Part shown: in pieces, positions 32,170 through 40,013 of the stretch
Numbering within the stretch: the stretch's first letter is position 1
Layout of the letters: every line of letters begins with the position of its first letter
Source of the DNA: Aliterella atlantica CENA595
Lineage (GTDB): Bacteria > Cyanobacteriota > Cyanobacteriia > Cyanobacteriales > Chroococcidiopsidaceae
DNA length: 53,420 nucleotides
Assembly: GCF_000952155.1 (NCBI RefSeq)
Contig: NZ_JYON01000037.1
Span: forward strand, 1 to 53,420
Direction: 5' to 3'
Position numbers and translations under genes: made by a program
Notes under the pieces: model-generated
The model's database searches: none
The model's input: only the letters and a program-made list of their open reading frames with translations
What the model was told of the DNA's origin: nothing

Positions 32170-33692
32170 CAACCTTTATTCTGTCTAAACGTTTTTTTAG
32201 CTAAATAGTTGAATGACCTTTTCCAAATCAGAGCTAGTAATAACTTACTATCTCCACCGCGCCAAGGAGGGAGAGTAATAAAACTTGCAGCAATTAAACG
32301 TATGCTATCTTTAAACTTACCCTCTTCAAGGCGAGCCAAACCTAAAACAGCCAGCGCAATCCCTCTGAACAGAAGATTGTTGACTGTTTGAGAGATCGCT
32401 AAAGCCTGTTGTCCATAGTCTAGAGCTAGAGGAATTTCTCCTAAGTCGCTGTAGAGATAAGACAACTGCGATAAACACTGAGATTCATGATGTTGGTAGC
32501 TATACTGACGAGCAAGGCTTAAACATTGCCTAGTTCTTTCCATAGCTAACTGAACTTCATCACGCCAAATATGAATGAACGATAACGTTAGCAACGCATA
32601 ACATTGAGCAGTAACATTACCGCTCTTCTGATTAATTTCCAGCAGTTCTTGCCCGCAGGTTACGGCAGCATCGAAGTTGCGCCCATAACAATATACTAAG
32701 CCTAGATTCACCAGTACAGAACTAACTTGACGACAATTCTGGTTTTGATGCCGTTGCTGGTACTGTTGCTGTAGCGCCTCTAATGCTTTTTGCGACTTTC
32801 CTAACTGAGCATTGGCAACTGCAAGTCGCCCCAGTGCATACCACTGAGTTTGCGGATCGTTAACGTTACAAGAGATCGCTAATGCCTGTTTGCAGTAATT
32901 AACAGCTTTGCGGTAACGCCGAAGATGAATTTCTAAATATCCTAGAGTTACCAGTGTTTGACCTCTTTCGGTTAGGGTAGACCAACTAGAGAGAGCGCTA
33001 CTATGCTCCCTGACAGAGTTGAGTAATTCGGTATTCTCTATTTGACCTGGAAAAGAATTTTTCTCTATCCGCTCTAACACCAACAACTGTTGCTGACAGT
33101 AATCCCAAGCTTTTTGATACTGTCCCCAGTTACCATAACAGAGTCCTAACCCACCAAGTGCTTTGGCATGAGCTTGAGCATTGCCTGTGTTTCTGGCTAT
33201 ATCTAATAACTGCTCGTAGTAACTAATTGCTATTTGGTACTGACAAAGATGAGTGTAAGCAAACCCCAAGTTATTGAGACAAAGACAGTCTAATTCATAG
33301 TTAACTTTACCTAACACAGGTTTGCATAGGTCAATCTGTTCAGAGTAGAAGCCCCAAATACCAAGCTGCTCGTGTAAGGGTATATGGCAACTGCTATTTA
33401 CGCTAACAAATAAGATTTGGCAGACTAAATCCCAAACTTCAAGTTGCCCTAAATGGTGCGCCGCCTCTAAATAGCCTCGAACTGTGTCTAATTGCGAAGC
33501 TTGACTATTAGGCTGATAGTACTTGAGCCAGTAAAAAGCTGCTCTTAAATGAGCCTTTTCCCGAACAGTGGGCTGTCTATTAAGATGATGAGCGCCATCT
33601 ACAACTAATTGCCCTGTAGGTGTAAAACAGCAGGTTAAAATTTCTGTATTTGTAAGTGTTTGTAGTTGCAGCTTTCGCCCTAATTCTTTCAT
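32160..33692 (-). CDS. TPR-repeat protein coupled to a STAND NTPase
   Basis: A 510-residue protein made mostly of tetratricopeptide repeats: LCLNNLGFAYTHLCQYQIAI, AKALGGLGLCYGNWGQYQKA, TLVTLGYLEIHLRRYRKAVN, QWYALGRLAVANAQLGKSQK, SVLVNLGLVYCYGRNFDAAV and more. About 8-10 repeats fill ~120-490. It starts inside the last codons of the STAND gene (ATGA overlap), so the two gene products behave as a split version of a single STAND-TPR receptor. TPRs bind proteins or act as the sensor. The last residues KGCGI run into the integrase remnant, so the C-terminus may be chimeric. Confidence 0.85.
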   Translation of the reverse strand: MKELGRKLQLQTLTNTEILTCCFTPTGQLVVDGAHHLNRQPTVREKAHLRAAFYWLKYYQPNSQASQLDTVRGYLEAAHHLGQLEVWDLVCQILFVSVNSSCHIPLHEQLGIWGFYSEQIDLCKPVLGKVNYELDCLCLNNLGFAYTHLCQYQIAISYYEQLLDIARNTGNAQAHAKALGGLGLCYGNWGQYQKAWDYCQQQLLVLERIEKNSFPGQIENTELLNSVREHSSALSSWSTLTERGQTLVTLGYLEIHLRRYRKAVNYCKQALAISCNVNDPQTQWYALGRLAVANAQLGKSQKALEALQQQYQQRHQNQNCRQVSSVLVNLGLVYCYGRNFDAAVTCGQELLEINQKSGNVTAQCYALLTLSFIHIWRDEVQLAMERTRQCLSLARQYSYQHHESQCLSQLSYLYSDLGEIPLALDYGQQALAISQTVNNLLFRGIALAVLGLARLEEGKFKDSIRLIAASFITLPPWRGGDSKLLLALIWKRSFNYLAKKTFRQNKGCGI

Positions 33693-35146
33693 CGTGCTGC
33701 TTCCGATTCGAGGTTACTGAGGTGTTGGAGCGCAATACTACGAATTAAACTATGGAGACGATACAGCACGCGCTCGACGCTGCGATCGCTCTCTAATAAA
33801 AAGCGGCGTTGTAAGGCTTGAAAAGCTGTTATCTGCGCCTCCTTGGGAGCATCTGCAATTAAAATTAACCAAGCAGTTCGTTCTACAGAACAGCGATAAG
33901 TAGCTCCCATACACAGCAAAATATAAGCTAAGGGAGATGAGATTTGTAAGCGGGTAAAGGTTCGTTCTATACGGCACTTGACTAGATCGGTTAGATCGAT
34001 GCTGTAGTAGGCTAAAGTCACTGGTTCTGCATTAGAGTCTAAACTAGAAGCTATCTTGTCTTGTTCAATCTCTACAATCTCTTGACCGTAATCATGCCAG
34101 TAAGCTTGAATATCTCCACTGTAAGGGGGTTCTCGGATTTCTCCAGCGATCGTACCCAAGGCAAGGGGATGACCTTCATAAGCTTGAATAATGCGTCGCA
34201 GATATTCAACTCCCTCATTTCTACTTGGATTTACCTGCCAAACTTTAAATAATTCTAGGGCTTCTGCTATATTTAAACCTTTTAGTTGTTCCAAGTGCGA
34301 TCGCTCTTTACACCGTCCTTCTGCTATTACAGGTGGTCGGTCTTGGGAAGTTAGAATTAAGCGCGATGGCATTATTTCTACTTCGAGCAGTCGGTCGAAA
34401 AACTTAGCAAATAAGTTATCTTTGTATCTAAGCTCGCCGCGATCGCTTGCGCTCAAGAGTTCTTCAACCATATCAAGGACGAGCAAACAGGGATGAGCTT
34501 GCAGATAGGTCACGAGGTCACTAACCAGTTTTTGAGGATTTTGGTCAAACTCAAAAGTAGATGGCATTTGTCCTAACAGTTGGCAAGCGAACTCATCAAA
34601 GGCATATCGGTCAGCATTAAAGCGAAACCATTTTACTTTTGACCAAGTTTGAGCGATCTTTGATTCTAAGCTAAGTCGAACTGCCAGCGATGACTTACCA
34701 ATACCTGTAATACCTACCAGCATCAATACGCGGCAATCATCTTGAATCTTTTGCGTTAATGTATTTACTAATGCTTCACGCCCAACCCAGCGAGTTTCCT
34801 GCTCTACAAAATGGTTGGCATTAAATGATTGAGGCATTTCTCCTAGCTCAAGTTGCGACCTATTAACAGTGCTTTGACTAGCTAACTGAGATACTCGGTT
34901 GGCATAATGCTTGAGGACAATCTGAAAGTTGAACTTAGTCACTTTCTGTCCTAAAACAGTGGAAAGAACTTGCCAAAGTTCAGCACCCGTCTCTTTGATG
35001 TAGTTATAGTCATAGTCAAAGGCACTAGCTATTTCCAGATAAGATTTTCCTTCCCAAGCTTGGCGAAAGACAATTCTTTGCACCTTGTTCAATCGCCCTG
35101 TTTCCACAATCTCTTCTAGGATTTCTAGCGCCTCATCAACATTCAT
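33689..35146 (-). CDS. STAND (NB-ARC-like) NTPase with N-terminal helix-turn-helix
   Basis: A 485-residue protein. The N-terminal ~80 residues (VDEALEILEEIV, KVQRIVFRQAWEGKSYLEIA, YNYIKETGAELWQVLS) match the HTH-like domain found at the start of many cyanobacterial STAND/NB-ARC proteins. The NTPase follows: Walker A GITGIGKSS (~145-153), Walker B CLLVLDMVEELLS, a sensor-type RLILTSQDRP, and G-H-P-L-A-L-G in the winged-helix part. Family knowledge: STAND proteins oligomerise upon sensing a trigger and often execute immunity or programmed death. Here the sensor TPRs are in the next gene. It diverges from the response regulator across a gap with 11-base repeats. Confidence 0.87.
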   Translation of the reverse strand: MNVDEALEILEEIVETGRLNKVQRIVFRQAWEGKSYLEIASAFDYDYNYIKETGAELWQVLSTVLGQKVTKFNFQIVLKHYANRVSQLASQSTVNRSQLELGEMPQSFNANHFVEQETRWVGREALVNTLTQKIQDDCRVLMLVGITGIGKSSLAVRLSLESKIAQTWSKVKWFRFNADRYAFDEFACQLLGQMPSTFEFDQNPQKLVSDLVTYLQAHPCLLVLDMVEELLSASDRGELRYKDNLFAKFFDRLLEVEIMPSRLILTSQDRPPVIAEGRCKERSHLEQLKGLNIAEALELFKVWQVNPSRNEGVEYLRRIIQAYEGHPLALGTIAGEIREPPYSGDIQAYWHDYGQEIVEIEQDKIASSLDSNAEPVTLAYYSIDLTDLVKCRIERTFTRLQISSPLAYILLCMGATYRCSVERTAWLILIADAPKEAQITAFQALQRRFLLESDRSVERVLYRLHSLIRSIALQHLSNLESEAAR

Positions 35147-35295
35147 TTTTTATCAATTAGTTTCTCTTATAGCTACTTCTACATATTTTCGATTGATAAT
35201 TCCGCATTACCAGACGCAAGCGTGCTTAAAAAATTGTTACTAATATCCAACTTTTTACCGTAAAGGGCTATTTCGCAAGATTTCATCATAAAACA

Positions 35296-35328
35296 GACTT
35301 TTTCCTGACTTTTTCCTGACCTTTTCTC
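35296..35328. promoter_or_regulatory. Three direct repeats with an 11-base period
   Basis: GACTTTTTCCT (35296), GACTTTTTCCT (35307) and GACCTTTTCTC (35318) lie head to tail at an exact 11-base spacing, one helical turn. They are in the 378-base gap between the STAND operon (leftward) and the response regulator gene (rightward). This is a typical layout for cooperative binding of a response regulator. The remainder of the gap is AT-rich and holds no gene I can see. Confidence 0.6.
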
Positions 35329-35524
35329 TGTAGAAAAATATTATACATAATGGTAGCCTAATGTAGGTTAAAAATTTTACTGCTTACCTACAGGCATCAC
35401 TTATTTTCTTTGGAGCAAGGGTGTCAAAGCCTGCTAATGCACAGTTTAAGCGAACTACTACTGTTTTTAGTCTGTCTAACAATGACACTTTTGTTACCAT
35501 CTATAACAAACAGAACACTATATT

Positions 35525-36244
35525 ATGTCTCCTTTGTCACTGCTTGCTACCCATAAACCTGAAACTGCCTTACAAGCTACTAACTCCGAAACACCTTTTT
35601 TTCTTGTAATCGAGGATCATCCCGAAGTAGGTCAAAATAATTGTGAATTTCTGCGAATAATGTCACCTCAGTGTTCCTGTATTAGTGTAGATACACCCCA
35701 AAAGGGAGTAGAGCAACTAAGGCAAGGAATACCGGATTTAGTAGTAGTAGATTTGCAGTTCGGTACAGTCGGAGGAGAACAGTCCGCAAAACCTGGTCTA
35801 GAATTATTGAAACAAATTTTTGAGTATTACCCTACAGTAAATATTCTAGTTTATACTAGCGAACCAACTTTTCTACGGCAACTTATACCGCAGATTAGCA
35901 AATATCAAGGGGGTTTTGCAGTTGTCAATAAGATGGAGCGACGCAGTGCGTTTCTAGAAGGCGCTCGGTGTGCAATAGAAGGACAACTTAAAGTTCATCG
36001 AGAACTGATGAAAGAAATGCAGTTAAGCCAGCAGGATTTAGAGATTTTAGACCTATTGTGCAATCATGCACTAACAGATCGGGCGATCGCCGAGCGTATG
36101 CACGTCTCGCTCAAAACGGCTCAGAACTACGTGCAGCGCCTCAAGGTAAAGTTGGATATCGAGCATCTCGATGATGGGCAGAATGTTAATCCTCGTGTTG
36201 CTATTTGTATGACAGCTATGGGACGTAAGCTAGTAGTGTGTTAA
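35525..36244 (+). CDS. NarL/LuxR-type response regulator
   Basis: A 239-residue two-component regulator. Receiver: VIEDHPEV (acidic pair E30, D31), phospho-acceptor D76 in LVVVDLQFG, LVYTS (T111), and K136 in AVVNKMERR. The C-terminal LuxR/GerE HTH is LSQQDLEILDLLCNHALTDR followed by AIAERMHVSLKTAQNYVQRL (~165-212). A conventional start is used at ATG 35525. It faces the CHASE2 kinase gene tail to tail with 8 bases between, so the two probably form a pair, though not one operon. Confidence 0.93.
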   Translation: MSPLSLLATHKPETALQATNSETPFFLVIEDHPEVGQNNCEFLRIMSPQCSCISVDTPQKGVEQLRQGIPDLVVVDLQFGTVGGEQSAKPGLELLKQIFEYYPTVNILVYTSEPTFLRQLIPQISKYQGGFAVVNKMERRSAFLEGARCAIEGQLKVHRELMKEMQLSQQDLEILDLLCNHALTDRAIAERMHVSLKTAQNYVQRLKVKLDIEHLDDGQNVNPRVAICMTAMGRKLVVC

Positions 36245-36252
36245 ACAAAGCT

Positions 36253-38229
36253 TTAAGCAGGATTTGTGTCTTCAGCAGTAGCCTCTAAGCTCCAAGTAAG
36301 TGTTACTTGAGTCCCACCATCTTCTAGAGGTACTCGCTCCCAGTGTCCACCTGGTAGTTCTGCTGCAATAGTATTCATCAGTTTAGTACCATACCCAGCA
36401 GCGCCTAATTGTTTGCTGCTTTCAGAACTGACAGATTTAATTGCATCGTTTTCAATACTCAATTTACATTGAGTTCCTACCTGAGATAAACTAATTGTAA
36501 CGCCCGTTGCCGTACCATTTGGCGGTTGAGCATGACGAATGACATTTGCGATCGCTTCTTTAAAGAACCGGAAAATGTCTTCGCGAGTATCTAACCAATT
36601 ACTATCTTCTGGTTCATGAAGGGGTTGTAAGCGACTCTCAACATTGATAGTTAATTTTCCTGTGCTGACAAGTTGTTTTAACCTTTGTTCAATTCCCTTG
36701 TCTAACCCTGCTTGTAATTCTGGTGTAATCTCTAACTTTTCAGCCATTGTGCGAGTATTACTTAATTGATTGCGAAGATCGCGTCCAACAGATTCTAAGC
36801 GAGTTAACAGAGGATCGGGACTAAATGTTGGGTATTTAATGGCTAAAAGTTCAATCCCATCCATTACTAGCTTGAGTTCTTGCAAAGGACCATCATGAAT
36901 GTCTGTTGCTACTCGATGAAGCAGCTTCCGCGCCTGCATAAGAACTGCTTGTCGTTCGGCTAGTGCTTGCCTTTGCTTTCTTAGCTGCTGTTGTTTTTGC
37001 CAAAGTAATAAACAGACAGCTACAGATGCCCCCGTCGAAAGCCAGGTTAAAATTGGTATAGCAAGTGGGATAGTTAACCCTTGAGCAAAAGCTAGCCAAC
37101 TCAAGCCAACATAAGCTCCAATAAATCCTAAAGCCAGCCAAATTTTTGAGCCAAGGAAATCAGATTTGTTTTTAAGTATCTGGAATGCGACTAATAAACC
37201 AAAAAATAATGTGCCTAAAGTAGTGATAATGAAATTTAACCACCCAGGTGAATCTCTTAAAAATGAACCAGTCATCAAGTTACCAATCAAGTTAGCTTGC
37301 ACCTGGGCAACTGATAAGCGATCGCCATCAGGAGAAAGCATACCAGTTGAGGCTAGGTACTCTTTAGGTAGATCGATTATCACTAATTTGTTTTGGATAT
37401 TCTGAACCTCAAAGTTAGCAAGAGGAATACTACATTGATTTAATTGAATATAAGTTGGAATACAAATAGAGGAAATATTAAGACTAGGATATGTTTCAGC
37501 AGAACTATAAAAGTTAATTCTAACAGCGTTTTGAGTTAAAAGTGCTTGCTTGTCATAGTCAGCAAGTGCGATCGCTTTGTTCCTTACAGGTAAAAAAAAC
37601 TTATCTAAAGCTAGAACTGCAAATGACTTTAAGTGATAGGTTTGGTACAAATCTTCTACATAAGTAAAGTGTCCTGTAAGGTGCGCTCGACGTGCAGGAC
37701 TAGTTACGTCTGAAAGGTCAATTTCATACTCAAAAAATCCATGTACTTGTTCTGGAGCGACTGCTGGTTTGATTTTTTTATCGTCAAACGGTAGTAGATG
37801 ATAATAAATTGATAATGAAGGAGTTTGCTCAGAGCGTTTTTTTGTATAAGTAACTAATACAATTTGGTCTGGATATTTCTCGATTAGTTTTTTAATGAGA
37901 TTTTCTAAACTACTATCAAGCGGTCGCCTCAAAGAATAGGGTAAATTTATAACTACAACTTTAGCTTTTTGACTTATCAGGCGTTCAACCAAATCTGCAT
38001 AGAATTTATGCTCAGGTTTAGCAATCGCCGAGTCTACTGTAACTATCAGGATTTCTTTAGGCAGATCGTCATTTTTGTACAGCCCTGTCAAACTGTCTTG
38101 AATCTCCAGTTCTAGTTTCTGCACTATCGGTAGTTTGATAAAGACTACGCCTATAATTAAACTCCAACCCATACCCAAACCAATCCCTAACATCTGCCAG
38201 GTATTCAAAGCTTTCAATATTTTCGCCAT
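36253..38229 (-). CDS. CHASE2-domain sensor histidine kinase
   Basis: A 658-residue kinase. An N-terminal membrane helix precedes a CHASE2 domain (~40-315: ILIVTVDSAIAKPEHKFYAD, VVINLPYSLRRPLD, VHGFFEYEIDLSDV, KLVIIDLP). Three further helices follow (~325-425: LNFIITTLGTLFFGLLVAF and neighbours). The dimerisation box is DIHDGPLQELKLVMDGIELL, with phospho-acceptor H445 and the H-D-x-P-x-Q pattern of NarL-type kinases. The ATPase domain has EAIANVIRHAQPP (N box) and GAAGYGTKLMNTIA (G box). Paired by position with the LuxR-type regulator. Its start overlaps the upstream gene by 16 bases. Confidence 0.93.
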   Translation of the reverse strand: MAKILKALNTWQMLGIGLGMGWSLIIGVVFIKLPIVQKLELEIQDSLTGLYKNDDLPKEILIVTVDSAIAKPEHKFYADLVERLISQKAKVVVINLPYSLRRPLDSSLENLIKKLIEKYPDQIVLVTYTKKRSEQTPSLSIYYHLLPFDDKKIKPAVAPEQVHGFFEYEIDLSDVTSPARRAHLTGHFTYVEDLYQTYHLKSFAVLALDKFFLPVRNKAIALADYDKQALLTQNAVRINFYSSAETYPSLNISSICIPTYIQLNQCSIPLANFEVQNIQNKLVIIDLPKEYLASTGMLSPDGDRLSVAQVQANLIGNLMTGSFLRDSPGWLNFIITTLGTLFFGLLVAFQILKNKSDFLGSKIWLALGFIGAYVGLSWLAFAQGLTIPLAIPILTWLSTGASVAVCLLLWQKQQQLRKQRQALAERQAVLMQARKLLHRVATDIHDGPLQELKLVMDGIELLAIKYPTFSPDPLLTRLESVGRDLRNQLSNTRTMAEKLEITPELQAGLDKGIEQRLKQLVSTGKLTINVESRLQPLHEPEDSNWLDTREDIFRFFKEAIANVIRHAQPPNGTATGVTISLSQVGTQCKLSIENDAIKSVSSESSKQLGAAGYGTKLMNTIAAELPGGHWERVPLEDGGTQVTLTWSLEATAEDTNPA

Positions 38230-38633
38230 AACTGTTTTAGTTGGAGACGGTAGAAAACTGTTTGCTTAGGATTGTACTGTTGTAAATTGATACAAAGCTC
38301 TTCGCCACATTGCTCAAGAAGCCAAGTACCGCTCTTGGTCTGGATTGTACCGTTTAAATTGGGGTTTGTCTGTACCTTTCCATAAAGTGGCGGACCCCAG
38401 AGCGAGCGCACAACCTCGCCGTCAATTTCTAAACGTAAATCGACAGAACCTCCTTCTCCCACCCCACTGATAACTCGTCCAACGCCTTCCCAAATTTGGC
38501 TAGCACTGGCTGGAAGGATCAATATACCAAGTAATAGGAGCATTTGGCAAAGCGCATGGAAAGCAAAAATACTTAGGAATCGCACCCTTCTCAAATAGCA
38601 AAACAAGTACATATGCGATCGCTCCAGATACAT
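38214..38633 (-). CDS. Exported protein upstream of the histidine kinase
   Basis: A 139-residue protein with an N-terminal hydrophobic signal (LCQMLLLLGILILPASASQ, cleavage after SAS) and a mature ~90-residue domain rich in beta segments (VDLRLEIDGEVVRSLWGPPL, SGTWLLEQCGEELCINLQQY, VFYRLQLKQLW). The true start may be the Met at 38612 or 38546. It overlaps the kinase start, so it is co-expressed and may feed a signal to the CHASE2 domain (inference). No family name. Confidence 0.72.
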   Translation of the reverse strand: MYLERSHMYLFCYLRRVRFLSIFAFHALCQMLLLLGILILPASASQIWEGVGRVISGVGEGGSVDLRLEIDGEVVRSLWGPPLYGKVQTNPNLNGTIQTKSGTWLLEQCGEELCINLQQYNPKQTVFYRLQLKQLWRKY

Positions 38634-38640
38634 AGCAAGC

Positions 38641-38721
38641 CCTTTTCACTTTATCCTGGGTTGCCCTCAAATTACTTGCGTAAACCCGCAATTTTGTCTG
38701 CGTTAATTCCTCTACCTTAAA
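38641..38721. repeat. ~80-base dispersed repeat, copy 1
   Basis: This stretch aligns without gaps to 47965-48045. The core ACTTGCGTAAACCCGCAATT is identical and forms a small TTGCG...CGCAA hairpin in both. It lies in the 340-base gap between the kinase operon and the first exported-protein gene (38975). The remainder of that gap (38722-38974) is AT-rich with no gene I can see; a GAAACC-like stretch at ~38810 is not a CRISPR repeat. Confidence 0.75.
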
Positions 38722-38974
38722 TCACTAGAGAAATCAACAATGGAAATAGGTTGTCAATGTCTGATACAAGGTAAACAATCAGCGATTAACGGTGCTGTGT
38801 ACGTAGTTTGAAACCCTCGTATTTCAATTCCAAGACTTAATTTGTACAGGTTCACTAATAATGGTTTATGGAGTAAGGATTGTAGATATTTTTTAATGAT
38901 GAGGCTCTTGGCGATCGTCAAAGCTCTCTTCAAGTTTATTTCAGTTGTTAATTATTCTCAAGGAGTACATTCTA

Positions 38975-39325
38975 ATGAAGGCAATTATTGCAAGTTTAGT
39001 ATTTGCTAGTGGCATTGTTAGCATCCTAGATACAGTAGCATTAGCTGAGTGTAATCCATGGGGTTGCTCAGAAGTACCAGGTCAACGTTGTAATCCATGG
39101 GGTTGTCCTACGGCTCCCCGTCCTCAAGTTCAACCGCAACCTCAACCACCGATTGTTGTACCTGTTGGTCCTTATGGAGTATATCCTCCCTACGGTGGAC
39201 AACCTCAACAACAAGTACAACCTCCACGAGAAAGCATCTCTGATTGTATTATTAAATTACGTGCAGATGCTAGAGATAGAGGTACCATACTTTCTATGCA
39301 AGATGCTAGAGGTCTATGTCGTTGA
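38975..39325 (+). CDS. Exported protein with CNPWGC repeats
   Basis: About 116 residues from the ATG at 38975, with AGGAG 9 bases upstream; a longer frame from 38945 is unlikely. Signal peptide MKAIIASLVFASGIVSILDT, cleavage after VALA. Two copies of C-N-P-W-G-C follow (ECNPWGC, RCNPWGCP), then a Pro/Gln/Val-rich linker and a C-terminal CIIKLRADARDRG...CR part. The same C-N-x-[YW]-G-C motif is repeated five times in the protein at 42507, so both belong to one motif family. A perfect GTATAATATTATAC palindrome follows the stop (39327-39340). Confidence 0.78.
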   Translation: MKAIIASLVFASGIVSILDTVALAECNPWGCSEVPGQRCNPWGCPTAPRPQVQPQPQPPIVVPVGPYGVYPPYGGQPQQQVQPPRESISDCIIKLRADARDRGTILSMQDARGLCR

Positions 39326-39340
39326 CGTATAATATTATAC

Positions 39341-39628
39341 CTATATAAGTGTAGTATTATTAGACTGCCTTTTGATTTGTGTTTTGAACGGAAGGACATT
39401 CGAACGGAATATTCGAGGTAAAAGCCTATCTGTATAGAACCACCATTCCTCTGCTGGGGCTTCTATTTCGATATTTCTGATTATCATCTCTAGCAAGTCC
39501 TGTATATCCATGTATGTACGTTCCTTTATACTCTTTATGAGTCTCAGGGCATCTGACGTAGATCCTAGTAATACAACTGCACTTATTAGGTACAGTGTAA
39601 ATGATGAGAAAAAAGTAATGAAATAGCG
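39341..39628 (-). pseudogene. Truncated membrane-protein gene
   Basis: The minus strand is open for 96 codons from 39628 to a TAG at 39341. It encodes a hydrophobic stretch (YFITFFSSFTLYLISAVVLL) then GSTSDALRLIKSIKERTY, MDIQDLLEMIIRNIEIEAPA, EEWWFYTDRLLPRIF and a short tail. The only ATG (39511) would give a 56-residue protein lacking the membrane part. Composition is convincingly coding. I read it as a 5'-truncated gene or a gene with a non-standard start. No family recognised. Confidence 0.5.
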
Positions 39629-39692
39629 CTATGGTAGCTCAGTTGCTAAAGACAGAAACCGAAACGGCTACTAAATCAGATATCTAAACAGA

Positions 39693-39968
39693 AACTTTCG
39701 CGACAACAACTATCGTTAGTTTGATGGTACCAGTGATGGTCGCACTGTGCAATTAGTGAATAGTACAAGTCATGGAACTCTGTGGGAATTCACAAGTCTG
39801 CTTGCAACTGAACAGCAACAGGGAGTGAAAGCGATCGCTCTTTGTGTAATTGCAGTTGAACTTCAAATTGTCAAGGCGATCGCTCTTGGATTATCACTTG
39901 AGTTAAAGCAAAGCAAATTGGTCATTCCGCATCAAGCAACACAAAAATTCAATCTAACTAATAGTTAG
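39693..39968 (+). pseudogene. Decayed open frame carrying EQQQ module copy A
   Basis: One frame reads NFRDNNYR, TAG (39717-39719), FDGTSDGRTVQLVNSTSHGT, LWEFTSLLATEQQQGVKAIA, LCVIAVELQIVKAIALGLSL and a tail to a TAA at 39968. The segment E-Q-Q-Q-x-V-K...L-Q-I-V-K-A-I recurs at 41641 and 42303. A short upstream frame (39631-39687, MVAQLLKTETETATKSD) may be another piece. The modules look like debris of a repeated small gene family; whether any part is expressed is unknown. Confidence 0.5.
39791..39900 (+). repeat. EQQQ/LQIVKAI module, copy A
   Basis: About 110 bases from CACAAGTCTGCTTGCAACTG to the end of the LQIVKAI-coding part. The bases match copy C (42291-42400) closely by eye, and copy B (41641-41730) more loosely. 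HIP1 octamers lie at the same places in copies A and C. Confidence 0.75.
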
Positions 39969-40013
39969 CCCGCTAAATCTTGGCTATATCGTATTTCTAA
40001 CAGAGGAAGGGTA

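Noticed and set aside
38810..38840. GAAACCCTCGTATTTC-like sequence resembling the end of a CRISPR repeat
   Set aside because: There is a single occurrence and no spaced repeats. No cas genes are in the window; the Cas4-like protein at 3047 is isolated.
39327..39340. GTATAATATTATAC palindrome as a terminator or operator
   Set aside because: It is perfect but short and entirely A/T-rich next to a stop codon, so it could be chance. I mention it only in the neighbouring gene entry.
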